A stretch of DNA of 64,000 bases from Roseburia sp. AM59-24XD (GTDB taxonomy: Bacteria; Bacillota; Clostridia; Lachnospirales; Lachnospiraceae): positions 18,725 to 82,724 of the forward strand of contig NZ_QUET01000017.1 in assembly GCF_003478445.1 (NCBI RefSeq), given 5' to 3'. Positions 19,076-28,666 of the stretch are shown here, one piece after another. A program made the position numbers and the translations under genes. Every line of letters starts with the position of its first letter. Positions within the stretch are counted from its first letter, which is position 1. Under the pieces are notes generated by a model. That model saw only the letters and a list, made by a program, of their open reading frames with translations, had not been told where the DNA came from and made no database searches.

Positions 19076-20349
19076 ATGAAAGTATTAATCGTAGGCAGCG
19101 GCGGACGCGAGCATGCCATTGCATGGAGTGTGTGCCAGAGTAAGAGAGTAGACAAGATCTACTGTGCTCCGGGCAACGGTGGAATCGCCCAGATTGCAGA
19201 GTGTGTTAATATCACAGCGATGGAATTTGACAAGCTTGCAGATTTCGCTGAGGAAAATGAGATCGACCTGACCATTATCGGTATGGACGATCCTCTAGTT
19301 GGCGGTATTGTTGATGTATTTGAGGAGAGAGGACTTCGTGTCTTCGGACCACGCAAGAATGCAGCGATCATCGAAGGCTCCAAGAGCTTTTCCAAAGATC
19401 TGATGAAGAAATACAACATCCCAACCTGTCACTACGAGACATTCCACTCCCCGGAAGAGGCGCTTCTGTATCTTGGCGGATGTAATTTCCCGATCGTATT
19501 AAAGGCTGACGGTCTTGCACTCGGAAAGGGTGTTTTGATCTGTCAGAATCTTGAAGAGGCCGAGGCAGGAATTGCTACACTGATGTTAGACAAGCAGTTC
19601 GGTGATGCCGGTGATACCGTTGTCATCGAGGACTTTATGGTTGGTCGCGAGGCTTCCGTTCTCTGTTTCTGCGATGGCACACATATCAAGCCAATGACAA
19701 GTGCGCAGGATCACAAGAGAGCAAAGGACGGCGATCAGGCTTAAATACCGGTGGAATGGGAACTTTCTCCCCAAGCCCGTTCTATACAGAGGAGATTCAG
19801 AAGTTCTGTGAAGAGAAGATATATCAGCCAACCATGGACGCCATGAAAGCAGAGGGAAGAGATTTCGTCGGTATTCTTTTCGTCGGTCTCATGATGACCG
19901 CAGACGGTCCAAAGGTACTCGAGTACAACGCACGTTTCGGCGATCCGGAGGCACAGGTTGTTCTTCCGCGTATGAAAAACGATATCATTGATGTGATCGA
20001 CGCCTGCATCGACGGCAAGCTGGATCAGATCGATCTGCAGTTCGAGGATAATGCGGCAGTCTGTGTTGTGCTTGCATCTGACGGATATCCGGAGCACTAC
20101 GAGAAGGGCAAGCTGATCTCCGGTTTGGAGAAGTTTGACGACAAGGACGGTTACTATGTATTCCATGCAGGCACCAAGCTTACAGACGAGGGAATCGTTA
20201 CGAACGGCGGACGTGTTCTCGGTGTGACCGCCAAAGGCAAAGACTTAAAGGAAGCCAGAAAGAACGCCTATGAAGCAACCGAATGGATTTCTTTCGAAAA
20301 CAAATATATGCGTCACGACATCGGTAAGGCGATTGACGATGCAGAATAA
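19076..20349 (+). CDS. purD: phosphoribosylamine-glycine ligase, frameshifted as sequenced
   Basis: GAR synthetase (ATP-grasp). The first part carries VGSGGREHAIAW and the ATP-grasp lid residues VLKADGLALGKGV; it stops at 19744 because one G is missing at 19738-19739. With it, the frame reads DGDQGLNTGGMGTFSPSPF and continues through EYNARFGDPEAQ to 20349, a normal 424 aa enzyme. The same AGGGC-to-AGGC loss is seen in purM. It ends the purM-purN-purD cluster; glyA follows after 62 bp, linking glycine/C1 supply to purine synthesis. Confidence 0.93.
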
Positions 20350-20411
20350 TTCTTTCTGAATGAAACAGTACTCATATTATTTACATACTCAAATCATAAG
20401 GAGGAGAAAAC

Positions 20412-21653
20412 ATGTATCCATTTTCTGACGTAGAAAACTTTGATCCTGAAATTGCAGCAGCGATCACTGCTGAGACCAACAGACAGCGCGAAAACATCGA
20501 GCTGATCGCATCTGAGAACCTTGTCAGCAAGGCAGTAATGTCTGCTATGGGAAGCACTCTCACCAATAAGTATGCAGAGGGTTATCCGGGCAAGCGTTAT
20601 TACGGCGGATGCCAGCACGTTGATGTAGTAGAGGATCTTGCCAGAGACAGAGCCATGAAGCTGTTCGGCTGCACTTACGCAAATGTACAGCCACATTCCG
20701 GTGCTCAGGCAAATATGACTGTATTTTTTGCACTCATGAATCCGGGTGATACTTTCATGGGAATGAACCTGGATCACGGCGGACATCTGACACACGGAAG
20801 CCCTGTTAACCTTTCCGGTAAATACTTCCACTGTGTTCCTTACGGTGTCAACGACGAAGGCTTCATCGACTATGATGAGGTAGAGCGCATCGCAAAGGAA
20901 TGCCAGCCAAAGCTGATCGTAGCCGGTGCAAGTGCATATGCCAGAAAGATCGACTTCAAGCGTTTCCGCGAGATCGCCGATGAAGTTGGTGCTTTTCTGA
21001 TGGTTGATATGGCTCATATTGCGGGACTTGTCGCTGCAGGCTATCATGAGAGTCCGATCCCATATGCACATGTTACAACAACCACAACACATAAGACACT
21101 GCGCGGACCTAGAGGTGGTATGATCCTTTCCAGCAAGGAATTTGCAGAGGAGCATAAGCTTAACAAGGCTCTTTTCCCGGGAATCCAGGGCGGACCTCTG
21201 ATGCATGTGATCGCCGCAAAGGCTGTCTGCTTCAAGGAAGCACTTGATCCAAGCTTTAAAGAGTACGGCAAGAACATCATTGACAATGCACAGGCACTGG
21301 CAAAAGGTCTTCAGAGCCGTGGACTTAAGATCGTATCCGGCGGTACAGACAACCATCTGATGTTAGTTGATCTTGCCGATAAGGGGCTGACCGGTAAAGA
21401 AGTAGAGAAGTGGCTTGATGAAGCTCATATCACCTGCAACAAGAACACCATTCCGAACGATCCACAGTCTCCATTTGTTACAAGCGGTATCCGTCTTGGT
21501 ACAGCAGCCGTAACAACAAGAGGCTTCAATACTGACGATATGGATCAGGTTGCAGAGGCAATTGCACTGATGGTAAATGATCCGGAGGGCAATAAGGAGA
21601 AAGCAACAGCAATCGTAAAGGGACTGACCGACAAATACCCATTATACGAGTAA
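20412..21653 (+). CDS. glyA: serine hydroxymethyltransferase
   Basis: 413 aa PLP enzyme that makes glycine and 5,10-methylene-THF from serine. Near the N-terminus is NIELIASEN; the PLP lysine is in [14 protein letters not shown], and [10 protein letters not shown] matches the family. Start ATG 20412 follows AAGGAGGAG. Its location behind purM-N-D is functional: glycine is the PurD substrate and the C1 unit feeds the PurN cofactor. A hairpin terminator follows. Confidence 0.96.
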   Translation: MYPFSDVENFDPEIAAAITAETNRQRENIELIASENLVSKAVMSAMGSTLTNKYAEGYPGKRYYGGCQHVDVVEDLARDRAMKLFGCTYANVQPHSGAQANMTVFFALMNPGDTFMGMNLDHGGHLTHGSPVNLSGKYFHCVPYGVNDEGFIDYDEVERIAKECQPKLIVAGASAYARKIDFKRFREIADEVGAFLMVDMAHIAGLVAAGYHESPIPYAHVTTTTTHKTLRGPRGGMILSSKEFAEEHKLNKALFPGIQGGPLMHVIAAKAVCFKEALDPSFKEYGKNIIDNAQALAKGLQSRGLKIVSGGTDNHLMLVDLADKGLTGKEVEKWLDEAHITCNKNTIPNDPQSPFVTSGIRLGTAAVTTRGFNTDDMDQVAEAIALMVNDPEGNKEKATAIVKGLTDKYPLYE

Positions 21654-21679
21654 TTTCTTCCATAGCAATACATGAGCGG

Positions 21680-21710
21680 GGCACCTTTATCAAAAGGTGC
21701 CTATGCTTTT
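21680..21710 (+). terminator. terminator after glyA
   Basis: GGCACCTTT, loop ATCA, AAAGGTGCC, then TATGCTTTT. The T tract is imperfect but the stem is strong. Confidence 0.6.
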
Positions 21711-21761
21711 CTAATCCGGTACAGCGTATGTCACCGGATGCAGATAGAAAGGGAGGTCTTT

Positions 21762-22397
21762 ATGATATACAAACAGGAATACTATGAAAATATCGCAGAA
21801 AATATCATCGGCAAGTTTAACACAAGAGGAATCGAGGGATACTATTGTACAGACCGCGAGGAGGCTAATGCCAAGGCAAAACGTTTTCTGACACCCGGCT
21901 GCACCATTTCCTGGGGCGGCTCCGAAACGCTGCTTGAAATCGGTCTGATCGACGATCTGATGGAATCCGACTACACCCTGTATGACCGTGCCAGCGCAGT
22001 CACTCCCGAAGAGAAAAGGGAGATGTATGGCAAGATCGTGACCTCCGATGTCTATTTTATGAGTTCCAATGCCATCACATTGGATGGAGAGCTTGTTAAT
22101 ATTGACGGCGCCGGCAACCGTGTTGCCTGTCTCTGCCACGGACCACAGCAGGTTATCGTGATCGCAGGCATGAATAAGATCGTTCCCGATGTGCGAAGCG
22201 GCATTGCCAGAGTACATAACATGGCAGCCCCGCCAAACTCTCTGCGTCTTGGTCTGAAGACACCATGCGCCCAGTACGGACGCTGTGCAGACTGTCTGAG
22301 CAGCGACTGCATCTGCGCCCAGACGGTTGTCACCAGATTTTCACGCATTCCGGACCGGATCAAAGTTATTCTGGTCGGTGAGGAATTAGGATTTTAA
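21762..22397 (+). CDS. LUD-domain (LutC-like) lactate utilization protein
   Basis: 211 aa protein of the LUD family. Typical are ISWGGSETLLEIG, a Y-D-R-A stretch and the core segment LDGELVNIDGAGNRVAC, then V-I-V-I-A-G-M-N-K-I-V. A Cys-rich tail (about residues 170-195: CAQYGRCADCLSSDC) is present in the clostridial branch and may bind a metal or Fe-S cluster (inference). LutC acts with LutA/LutB in lactate oxidation, but neither neighbour is here, so the role is open. Start ATG 21762 is 6 bases after GGGAGG. Confidence 0.8.
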   Translation: MIYKQEYYENIAENIIGKFNTRGIEGYYCTDREEANAKAKRFLTPGCTISWGGSETLLEIGLIDDLMESDYTLYDRASAVTPEEKREMYGKIVTSDVYFMSSNAITLDGELVNIDGAGNRVACLCHGPQQVIVIAGMNKIVPDVRSGIARVHNMAAPPNSLRLGLKTPCAQYGRCADCLSSDCICAQTVVTRFSRIPDRIKVILVGEELGF

Positions 22398-22399
22398 TT

Positions 22400-22484
22400 A
22401 ACAGGCGCTGCAACCGGGTATACGCATAACAAAGGAAAATGATGCGTTTTATGCTGATTGCCCGGAGCCTGCAGTTTTAAAAAG
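22400..22484 (+). other. structured intergenic segment
   Basis: Between the LUD gene and a small membrane-protein gene: nested pairing of CTGCAACCGGG with CCCGGAGCCTGCAG, enclosing ACGCAT/ATGCGT, then GTTTTAAAAA. It could be a long terminator or an mRNA leader element; no known RNA family is recognised. Confidence 0.3.
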
Positions 22485-22495
22485 GAGTGGATATT

Positions 22496-22669
22496 ATGTG
22501 CAAGAATAAAACAGAACAGACAAGTGGATCATCCGTCCACGTTGAAGTTAATGTCACCAAGATTGTAAAATATGTCTGCCTGACCGGAATCGCGATCGTC
22601 GGGATCATTTTCGGCTGCAATGCATGGGCAGAGGTTCAGAAGGGAAACAGCAGCATTCACGCTGAATAG
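22496..22669 (+). CDS. small single-span membrane protein, unknown function
   Basis: 57 aa. A polar N-terminus (about 25 residues) is followed by one hydrophobic helix (about 29-46, CLTGIAIVGIIFGCNAWA) and a short tail. ATG 22496 has AAAGGAG at a normal distance, whereas the GTG at 22487 overlaps that site. It ends 6 bp before topB, so it is probably co-transcribed. I do not recognise a family. Confidence 0.55.
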   Translation: MCKNKTEQTSGSSVHVEVNVTKIVKYVCLTGIAIVGIIFGCNAWAEVQKGNSSIHAE

Positions 22670-22675
22670 TTACTT

Positions 22676-24754
22676 ATGGGAAAAAAGTTATTTATCGCAG
22701 AAAAACCAAGTGTTGCGAGAGAATTTGCCAAAACGCTCGGCGTCAACGGCAACGCAGGCAACGGTTATCTGGAATCCAATGATTATGTAGTCACATGGTG
22801 TGTGGGACATCTTGTGACGATGAGTTATCCGGAGGTCTATGATCCGGCACTGAAGAAGTGGTCACTAAACACCATTCCTTTTATGCCGGATGAGTTTCTC
22901 TACGAGCTGATCCCGGATGTCCGAAAGCAGTTTAATATCGTCAAGGGTCTGCTAAACCGTCCCGATGTGGAACGAATTTATGTCTGTACCGACTCCGGAC
23001 GCGAAGGAGAATATATCTACCGCCTTGTCGATCAGATGGCAGAGGTGCCGGACACCAAGGATAAGCGCCGTGTCTGGATCGATTCCCAGACAGAGGAGGA
23101 GATCCTCCGCGGGATCCGCGAGGCAAAGCCGTTGTCAGAATATGATAATCTCGCAGCCTCCGCTTATCTGCGCGCCAAGGAAGACTATCTGATGGGAATC
23201 AATTTCTCCCGCGTGCTTTCACTGAAATACAGCCAGACCATTATGAATTACCGGAAAGGTGCCAAGTACGCCGCCATCGCGGTCGGTCGTGTCATGACCT
23301 GCGTTCTCGGTATGGTCGTGCGGCGGGAGCGGGAGATCAGAAGCTTTGTCAAGACACCGTTTTACCGTGTAATCGGTCACTTCTCCTACGAGGGAAAGGA
23401 ATTTGACGGCGAGTGGCGAAGCGTTGATGGCTCCGATTACTACCAGTCTCCGAAGCTTTACAAAGAAAACGGCTTCAAGGAACGGACTGATGCCGCCATC
23501 CTTTGTCAGAACTTAGGCTATCCGAAGGAAGACGGAGATGGCTGCTTTCTTCCGGAGCCGCCTGCCGAAGCTGGCACCGCTGTTGTCGAAAAGATCGAGC
23601 GCAAGAAAGAAAAAAAGAACCCGCCGTTATTATTTAACTTGGCAGAGCTGCAGAACGTCTGCTCCAAGCTTTTCAAGATCAGCCCGGACGAAACCTTAAA
23701 GATCGTTCAGGAGCTTTACGAGAAAAAGCTGGTTACATATCCAAGAACAGACGCCCGTGTGCTCTCGACTGCCGTCTCCAAGGAGATCCACAAAAATATC
23801 GGCGGACTGCGCAATTATCCGATCGTGCGTGAGATTGCAGAGAAGATCTTATCCGGCACAAGCTACCAGAAGATTGCCTCCACCAGATACTGTGATGACA
23901 AAAAGATCACCGACCATTATGCGATCATTCCGACCGGACAGGGCTTTGGTGCCCTGAAAAGCACAAGCCTGACAACGCAGCGCGTTTATGAGGTGATCGT
24001 GCGGCGTTTCCTCTGTATTTTCTATCCACCGGCAGAATATCAGAAGATCAGTCTGACTGCCGTTTGCGGAAACGAACGCTTCTTCTCCGGCATCCGAATC
24101 ATGCTGCAGCAGGGTTATCTGGAGATCGCAGACGCCTCCTTTTCCAAAAAGAAGCAGGCAAACCGTGACGCAGACGCAGCAAATGCGGACAACGCATCCG
24201 CCGAGGAAGAAAAGGATACCTTCGATGAGGCACTGATCGCGCTGATGAAGCAGATCCGCAAAGGAACCGTGATCGATCTGAACCGACTCGAGATCAAGGA
24301 GGGGGAGACCTCTCCGCCGAAACGTTACAACTCCGGTTCGCTGATCCTTGCCATGGAAAATGCCGGTCAGCTGATCGAGGATGAGGAGCTTCGCTCCCAG
24401 ATCAAAGGAAGCGGTATCGGCACCAGTGCCACCCGTGCAGAGATCTTAAGCAAGCTTGTCACCAAGAAATACTTAAAGCTCAACAAAAAGACACAGATCA
24501 TCACGCCGGAATTTCTCGGAGAAATGGTCTACGATGTCGTTGATTCCTCCATCCGTTCCCTGCTTAACCCTGAGCTTACCGCAAGTTGGGAGAAGGGTCT
24601 TACCTACATGGCAGAGGGAACCATCACGGAAGAGGAATATATGAAGAAGCTCGAAAATTACATTGCCAAATGGGTCAACGGCGTCAAGGGACTGAATAAC
24701 CAGAGCTATCTGCGCAAAAAGTTCGACGAAGCCGCTGTTTATTACAAGAAGTAA
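22676..24754 (+). CDS. topB: DNA topoisomerase III (type IA)
   Basis: 692 aa. The TOPRIM domain is N-terminal (KKLFIAEKPSVAREFA, then CTDSGREGEYIYRLV), followed by the type IA core with the active-site Tyr in LVTYPRTDARVLS near residue 358. GSGIGTSATRAEIL also matches TopB. It lacks the C-terminal zinc fingers of TopA. An acidic/Ala-rich insert (about 495-520) is probably a linker. TopB proteins in Firmicutes occur both on chromosomes and on mobile elements; here the setting is chromosomal. The start ATG 22676 immediately follows the preceding small gene. Confidence 0.92.
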   Translation: MGKKLFIAEKPSVAREFAKTLGVNGNAGNGYLESNDYVVTWCVGHLVTMSYPEVYDPALKKWSLNTIPFMPDEFLYELIPDVRKQFNIVKGLLNRPDVERIYVCTDSGREGEYIYRLVDQMAEVPDTKDKRRVWIDSQTEEEILRGIREAKPLSEYDNLAASAYLRAKEDYLMGINFSRVLSLKYSQTIMNYRKGAKYAAIAVGRVMTCVLGMVVRREREIRSFVKTPFYRVIGHFSYEGKEFDGEWRSVDGSDYYQSPKLYKENGFKERTDAAILCQNLGYPKEDGDGCFLPEPPAEAGTAVVEKIERKKEKKNPPLLFNLAELQNVCSKLFKISPDETLKIVQELYEKKLVTYPRTDARVLSTAVSKEIHKNIGGLRNYPIVREIAEKILSGTSYQKIASTRYCDDKKITDHYAIIPTGQGFGALKSTSLTTQRVYEVIVRRFLCIFYPPAEYQKISLTAVCGNERFFSGIRIMLQQGYLEIADASFSKKKQANRDADAANADNASAEEEKDTFDEALIALMKQIRKGTVIDLNRLEIKEGETSPPKRYNSGSLILAMENAGQLIEDEELRSQIKGSGIGTSATRAEILSKLVTKKYLKLNKKTQIITPEFLGEMVYDVVDSSIRSLLNPELTASWEKGLTYMAEGTITEEEYMKKLENYIAKWVNGVKGLNNQSYLRKKFDEAAVYYKK

Positions 24755-24773
24755 ATCAATAGGGAGGATTATC

Positions 24774-25445
24774 ATGTACGATGCATTAAAAAACAAGAAT
24801 CTTTTTAACTTTGATGAGACGATCGCAAGTGATATTTTTACGGACCGCGAGTTTCCATGGGAGGTACTTCCTCACATCGGAGCGTTCATTCTGACACTTG
24901 GAGCTACGCTGTCTCCGGAGGAATACGAGCAGAAAGAGGAGAATATCTGGATCGCGAAATCCGCTACCGTGGCACCGACCGCATCCATCAACGGACCATG
25001 TATCATCGGAAAGAATGCCGAGATCCGTCAGTGCGCCTTTATCCGCGGTAACGCCATTGTAGGAGAGAACTGCGTTGTCGGCAACTCCACCGAATTAAAG
25101 AACGTGATCCTGTTCAATAATGTACAGGTGCCGCATTATAACTATGTTGGCGACTCCATTCTCGGCTACAAATCACACATGGGAGCTGGCTCGATCACCT
25201 CCAATGTCAAGTCCGACAAGACAAAGGTAACGATCCGCTACAACGATGACGTGATTGCGACCGGACTCAAGAAGATGGGGGCGATTCTTGGCAACTTTGT
25301 TGAGGTCGGCTGCAACAGCGTATTAAATCCGGGCACCATCATCGGAAGCAACACCAATGTTTATCCGTTATCCATGGTCAGAGGATATATTCCGAAAGGA
25401 AGTATCTACAAGCGTCAGGGCGAGATTGTCGAAAAGTCCATTTAA
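24774..25445 (+). CDS. left-handed beta-helix (GlmU C-domain-like) acetyltransferase/sugar-nucleotide protein
   Basis: 223 aa. Residues about 65-215 are hexapeptide repeats ([LIV]-G-x-x-x-x pattern: IIGKNAEIRQC, AIVGENCVVGNS, ILGYKSHMGAG) forming a left-handed beta-helix, closest in look to the C-terminal acetyltransferase half of GlmU. There is no nucleotidyltransferase domain. Residues 1-60 are helical. The acceptor is unknown. Start ATG 24774 follows AGGGAGG. Confidence 0.7.
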   Translation: MYDALKNKNLFNFDETIASDIFTDREFPWEVLPHIGAFILTLGATLSPEEYEQKEENIWIAKSATVAPTASINGPCIIGKNAEIRQCAFIRGNAIVGENCVVGNSTELKNVILFNNVQVPHYNYVGDSILGYKSHMGAGSITSNVKSDKTKVTIRYNDDVIATGLKKMGAILGNFVEVGCNSVLNPGTIIGSNTNVYPLSMVRGYIPKGSIYKRQGEIVEKSI

Positions 25446-25500
25446 TCACACCGATTACAGCAGTCATTTCCACCCGGAGATGCCTTTTCACATTAATGAA

Positions 25501-25534
25501 AACTCACCTATTAAAATTTTTGGTGAGTTTTTTT
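25501..25534 (+). terminator. terminator after beta-helix transferase gene
   Basis: AACTCACC, 13-base AT-rich loop, GGTGAGTT, then T-rich. Strong intrinsic terminator. Confidence 0.85.
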
Positions 25535-25630
25535 GTCAAAAAGTGTAGACTAAATAGGAATTTTGTGCGAAAATGTAATTAGGACTGCGGTGATGCCGCA
25601 GATAAAAAGCATATTGAAAGGAGCAAAATC

Positions 25631-26338
25631 ATGGTTTATTCACAGGAAGTAGAAAACATGTGCCCTGTTGCCCAGGGTGTGCATCATGGAGCTGCACCAA
25701 TCCCTGAGGAAGCAAAATGGGTTCAGGCAAAGGAAGTTAAGGATATTTCCGGTTTTACACATGGTATTGGCTGGTGCGCACCTCAGCAGGGCTGCTGCAA
25801 GCTGAGCCTTAATGTAAAGGAAGGTATCATTCAGGAGGCTCTCGTTGAGACTGTTGGATGTTCAGGTATGACACATTCCGCAGCTATGGCTGCTGAGATT
25901 CTCCCGGGTCTGACTGTTATGGAGGCACTCAATACTGACTTGGTTTGTGATGCGATCAATACAGCAATGAGAGAGTTATTCCTTCAGATCGTTTATGGTC
26001 GTTCCCAGAGTGCATTCTCTGAGGATGGACTTGCTATCGGTGCCGGTCTTGAGGATCTTGGAAAGGGTCTTCGTTCTCAGGTTGGTACTATGTATGGTAC
26101 TCTGAAGAAGGGACCTCGTTACTTAGAGATGGCAGAGGGTTATGTTACTGCAATCGCATTGGATGATGAGGATATGATCATTGGTTATAAGTTTGTAAAC
26201 CTTGGTAAGATGACAGATTTCATCAAGAAGGGTGATGATCCTAATACTGCATGGGACAAGGCATCCGGACAGTACGGACGTGTTGCTGACGCAGTGAAGC
26301 TCATTGATCCGAGAACTGATGAAGAGATCGCAAAATAA
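25631..26338 (+). CDS. NifU-like iron-sulfur cluster assembly scaffold-related protein
   Basis: 235 aa. The middle (about residues 55-120) has the NifU_N/IscU-like pattern with a Cys in ETVGCSGMTHS and AEILPGLTVMEAL; additional Cys are at GWCAPQQGCC. This family member is regularly paired with the GGGtGRT gene, as here (21 bp apart). Codon use is strongly biased (GGT, CTT, GCT, GTT, AAG) compared with the genes before it, which suggests high expression. Start ATG 25631 follows AAAGGAG. Confidence 0.75.
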   Translation: MVYSQEVENMCPVAQGVHHGAAPIPEEAKWVQAKEVKDISGFTHGIGWCAPQQGCCKLSLNVKEGIIQEALVETVGCSGMTHSAAMAAEILPGLTVMEALNTDLVCDAINTAMRELFLQIVYGRSQSAFSEDGLAIGAGLEDLGKGLRSQVGTMYGTLKKGPRYLEMAEGYVTAIALDDEDMIIGYKFVNLGKMTDFIKKGDDPNTAWDKASGQYGRVADAVKLIDPRTDEEIAK

Positions 26339-26359
26339 AGAAAAGGAGGCAAACGAATC

Positions 26360-27424
26360 ATGGCATTATTTGAATCATATGAGAGAAGAATCGACCAGAT
26401 CAACAAAGTGTTGAACAGCTATGGCATTTCTTCCATTGAAGAAGCAGAGAAAATTACAAAGGATGCTGGACTTGATGTTTACAATCAGGTAAAGGGAATC
26501 CAGCCAATTTGTTTCGAGAACGCTTGCTGGGCATACATCGTAGGTGCAGCAATCGCAATCAAGAAAAACTGCCGTAAGGCATCAGAAGCAGCAGCAGCAA
26601 TCGGAGAGGGACTTCAGTCTTTCTGTATCCCTGGTTCTGTTGCAGATACACGTAAGGTAGGTTTAGGACATGGTAACCTTGGTAAGATGCTCCTCGAGGA
26701 AGATACCAAGTGCTTCGCATTCCTTGCAGGTCATGAGTCATTCGCAGCCGCTGAGGGTGCTATCGGTATCGCAGAGAAGGCTAACAAGGTTCGTAAAGAG
26801 CCACTTCGTGTCATCTTAAACGGTCTTGGTAAGGATGCTGCTCAGATCATCTCCCGTATCAATGGATTCACATTCGTTGAGACAGAGTATGATCCATATA
26901 CAAACGAGGTTAAGGAAGTATTCCGTAAGTCTTATTCTGAGGGACTTCGTGCAAAGGTTAACTGCTACGGTGCAAACTCTGTACCAGAGGGTGTTGCTAT
27001 CATGCACAAAGAGGGCGTAGACGTATCTATCACAGGTAACTCTACAAACCCTACACGTTTCCAGCATCCGGTTGCAGGTACTTACAAGAAGGAGTGCCTG
27101 GAGCAGGGTAAGAAGTACTTCTCAGTTGCTTCCGGTGGTGGTACAGGACGTACCCTTCACCCGGATAACATGGCAGCAGGTCCTGCTTCCTATGGTATGA
27201 CTGATACACTTGGCCGTATGCATAGTGATGCACAGTTCGCAGGTTCTTCTTCTGTACCGGCTCACGTTGAGATGATGGGTCTGATCGGTGCAGGTAACAA
27301 CCCTATGGTTGGTATGACAGTTGCTGTAGCAGTAGCTGTTCAGGAGCTGCTGACGCTGGCAAGTTCTAAGAAACCGCAGAAACAGGGCGTTCTCAACATT
27401 GATAATTCCTATGAAATGGTATAA
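26360..27424 (+). CDS. GGGtGRT protein whose 3' end is replaced by prophage DNA
   Basis: 354 aa soluble protein, named for the SGGGTGRTLHPDN motif near residue 257. Its role is unknown; it is co-encoded with a NifU-like protein, suggesting Fe-S or redox biology (inference). Like its partner it shows high-expression codon bias. The prophage attachment repeat (27336-27373) encodes VQELLTLASSKK; every codon after it, giving about 17 residues (PQKQGVLNIDNSYEMV), is supplied by the prophage. The displaced host continuation is found at the right end of the prophage and reads SQKSDIF, so the lysogen makes a protein with a different tail. Confidence 0.85.
   Translation: MALFESYERRIDQINKVLNSYGISSIEEAEKITKDAGLDVYNQVKGIQPICFENACWAYIVGAAIAIKKNCRKASEAAAAIGEGLQSFCIPGSVADTRKVGLGHGNLGKMLLEEDTKCFAFLAGHESFAAAEGAIGIAEKANKVRKEPLRVILNGLGKDAAQIISRINGFTFVETEYDPYTNEVKEVFRKSYSEGLRAKVNCYGANSVPEGVAIMHKEGVDVSITGNSTNPTRFQHPVAGTYKKECLEQGKKYFSVASGGGTGRTLHPDNMAAGPASYGMTDTLGRMHSDAQFAGSSSVPAHVEMMGLIGAGNNPMVGMTVAVAVAVQELLTLASSKKPQKQGVLNIDNSYEMV
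27336..27373. repeat. attL: attL: left attachment core of the prophage
   Basis: A 38-bp perfect direct repeat of 61911-61948, starting CTGTTCAGGAGC and ending CTAAGAAA; after one mismatch seven more bases agree. It lies inside codons of the GGGtGRT gene. The integrase gene and arm-type repeats lie directly inside, as expected for a tyrosine-recombinase att site. Confidence 0.92.
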
Positions 27425-27436
27425 AAACGTGGTCGT

Positions 27437-27491
27437 TGCACACATACTGCACACACGTTGCACACAACCTATTGCACACACGTTGCACACA
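27437..27491. promoter_or_regulatory. left integrase arm-site array
   Basis: Five copies of TGCACACA at 27437, 27448, 27459, 27473 and 27484; four of the intervals are 11, 11, 14 and 11 bp, i.e. phased with the DNA helix. The 24-bp stretch 27443-27466 recurs exactly at 61847-61870 just inside attR. Two-sided repeats flanking the core are the hallmark of tyrosine-integrase arm sites. Confidence 0.8.
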
Positions 27492-27539
27492 CTTTTTAAA
27501 GTGGGACAGGGTTGAGAGATAAATCATTTCAGGCAAAAA

Positions 27540-27565
27540 GGAGTGCTCGAAAGAGCACTCCTTTA
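27540..27565. terminator. bidirectional terminator between GGGtGRT and integrase genes
   Basis: GGAGTGCTC, loop GAAA, GAGCACTCC followed by TTTAATATTT on the plus strand and preceded by CAAAAA (T tract on minus). It serves both convergent genes. The stem is nearly the same as that of the displaced host terminator at 61992-62027. Confidence 0.75.
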
Positions 27566-28666
27566 ATATTTAATCTTTAATATTTCTTTCTGCAGGAAAT
27601 CACTGTCACGATGTGTATAAACTCTCTCTGTGACATCATTGATTTCATGACCAACAATCATTTTCAAAGCATATTCATCCATATCATTCTTTTTTCCGGA
27701 AGTAATAAATGCATGTCTGGTACAATGCGGCGTATATAAGCCTGTGGCACCGATTCTCTTCATCGTTTTATTAAACCGGGCACGATATTTATCAAATGTC
27801 ATCACCGTATCATTTTGTCCATCCTCTGCCTTGATCAGAAATTCATCGGACACATTCGTCCGTTCATAATAATATCGAATAAAATCTTTGATTTTGGGAT
27901 GTATCGGTACATAACGATCCTCGCCGGCTTCCGTTTTCATTCCTCCAATGATATAGTTTTCTTCCAGATGCACATTCTTTCGCTGCAGCTGACACAACTC
28001 ACTTGGTCGGAATCCACTGTATATACCGATCAGGATCATTCTATTGTATCCAAACTCATAGTCGGACTCCAGTGCGTGGACATGCTCATCTGATATTGGA
28101 ATCTTTTCTTTTTCCACTTTTCTTTTCGCTTTTTCCAATCCTTTAACTGAAAATTGTCTTGCCTTATTGATTTCTACAATTTCAGCCTCTACCGCAAAAT
28201 CATACATGAGATTGTATAAAGATTTCATCCGGCTCTGAATATGAGGAGACTTGCAAGATGCAATGGTTTCCCGCATATCCTGTATCGTTATTGCGGCAAA
28301 ATTACGATGATAGAGTGGAGCACTGTGAGTATATGCAGATATTACAGTCCGCTCACTTGATTTTTCAATGGTAGGGAAGTACTGTTTTGACCAGAGTTCG
28401 TATACTTCCGAAAAAGAAAATTTATCCTGCAGTTTGTATGGGCTTTCCAGATATTTTGCCAGCGCAACGGTAGCTTCCTCTCTGGTAGCATAATATCCGA
28501 GACGGATGCGTTTCATAATGTAACTACCGTCAGCCCTTCTGACTGTACCGTCTGAGATCTGCGCTGTCCATGGTCTGCGCCGGTTTCCGGACATCTTATA
28601 AATGGATCCGGTGCTGTTGCCCCGGCGCATCTCTTTATGAACTGTTTTCTTACGTCCTCTTGCCAT
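27563..28666 (-). CDS. int: tyrosine-type site-specific integrase
   Basis: 367 aa phage integrase. The N-terminal arm-binding/AP2-like domain (about 20-80) is followed by a SAM-like core-binding domain and the catalytic domain with Arg220 (SGFRPSEL), Lys244 (GMKTEAG), His314-x-x-Arg317 (TPHCTRH), His340 (VGHEI) and Tyr350 (RVYTHRD); all six residues are present. The start ATG 28666 lies after AAGGAG; a GTG 9 bases upstream overlaps that site. Transcription runs toward attL, with the stop touching the shared terminator. It catalyses insertion of the phage into the GGGtGRT gene. Confidence 0.95.
   Translation of the reverse strand: MARGRKKTVHKEMRRGNSTGSIYKMSGNRRRPWTAQISDGTVRRADGSYIMKRIRLGYYATREEATVALAKYLESPYKLQDKFSFSEVYELWSKQYFPTIEKSSERTVISAYTHSAPLYHRNFAAITIQDMRETIASCKSPHIQSRMKSLYNLMYDFAVEAEIVEINKARQFSVKGLEKAKRKVEKEKIPISDEHVHALESDYEFGYNRMILIGIYSGFRPSELCQLQRKNVHLEENYIIGGMKTEAGEDRYVPIHPKIKDFIRYYYERTNVSDEFLIKAEDGQNDTVMTFDKYRARFNKTMKRIGATGLYTPHCTRHAFITSGKKNDMDEYALKMIVGHEINDVTERVYTHRDSDFLQKEILKIKY

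Noticed and set aside
18158..19739. purM and purD as true pseudogenes
   Set aside because: Each differs from an intact gene by one base in a G run, the cluster is otherwise conserved, and the same loss type occurs in unrelated phage genes.
27434..27491. Short spaced repeats looking like a CRISPR array
   Set aside because: The repeat unit is only 8 bp with 3-6 bp gaps and is shared with the other prophage end; this is an integrase arm array.
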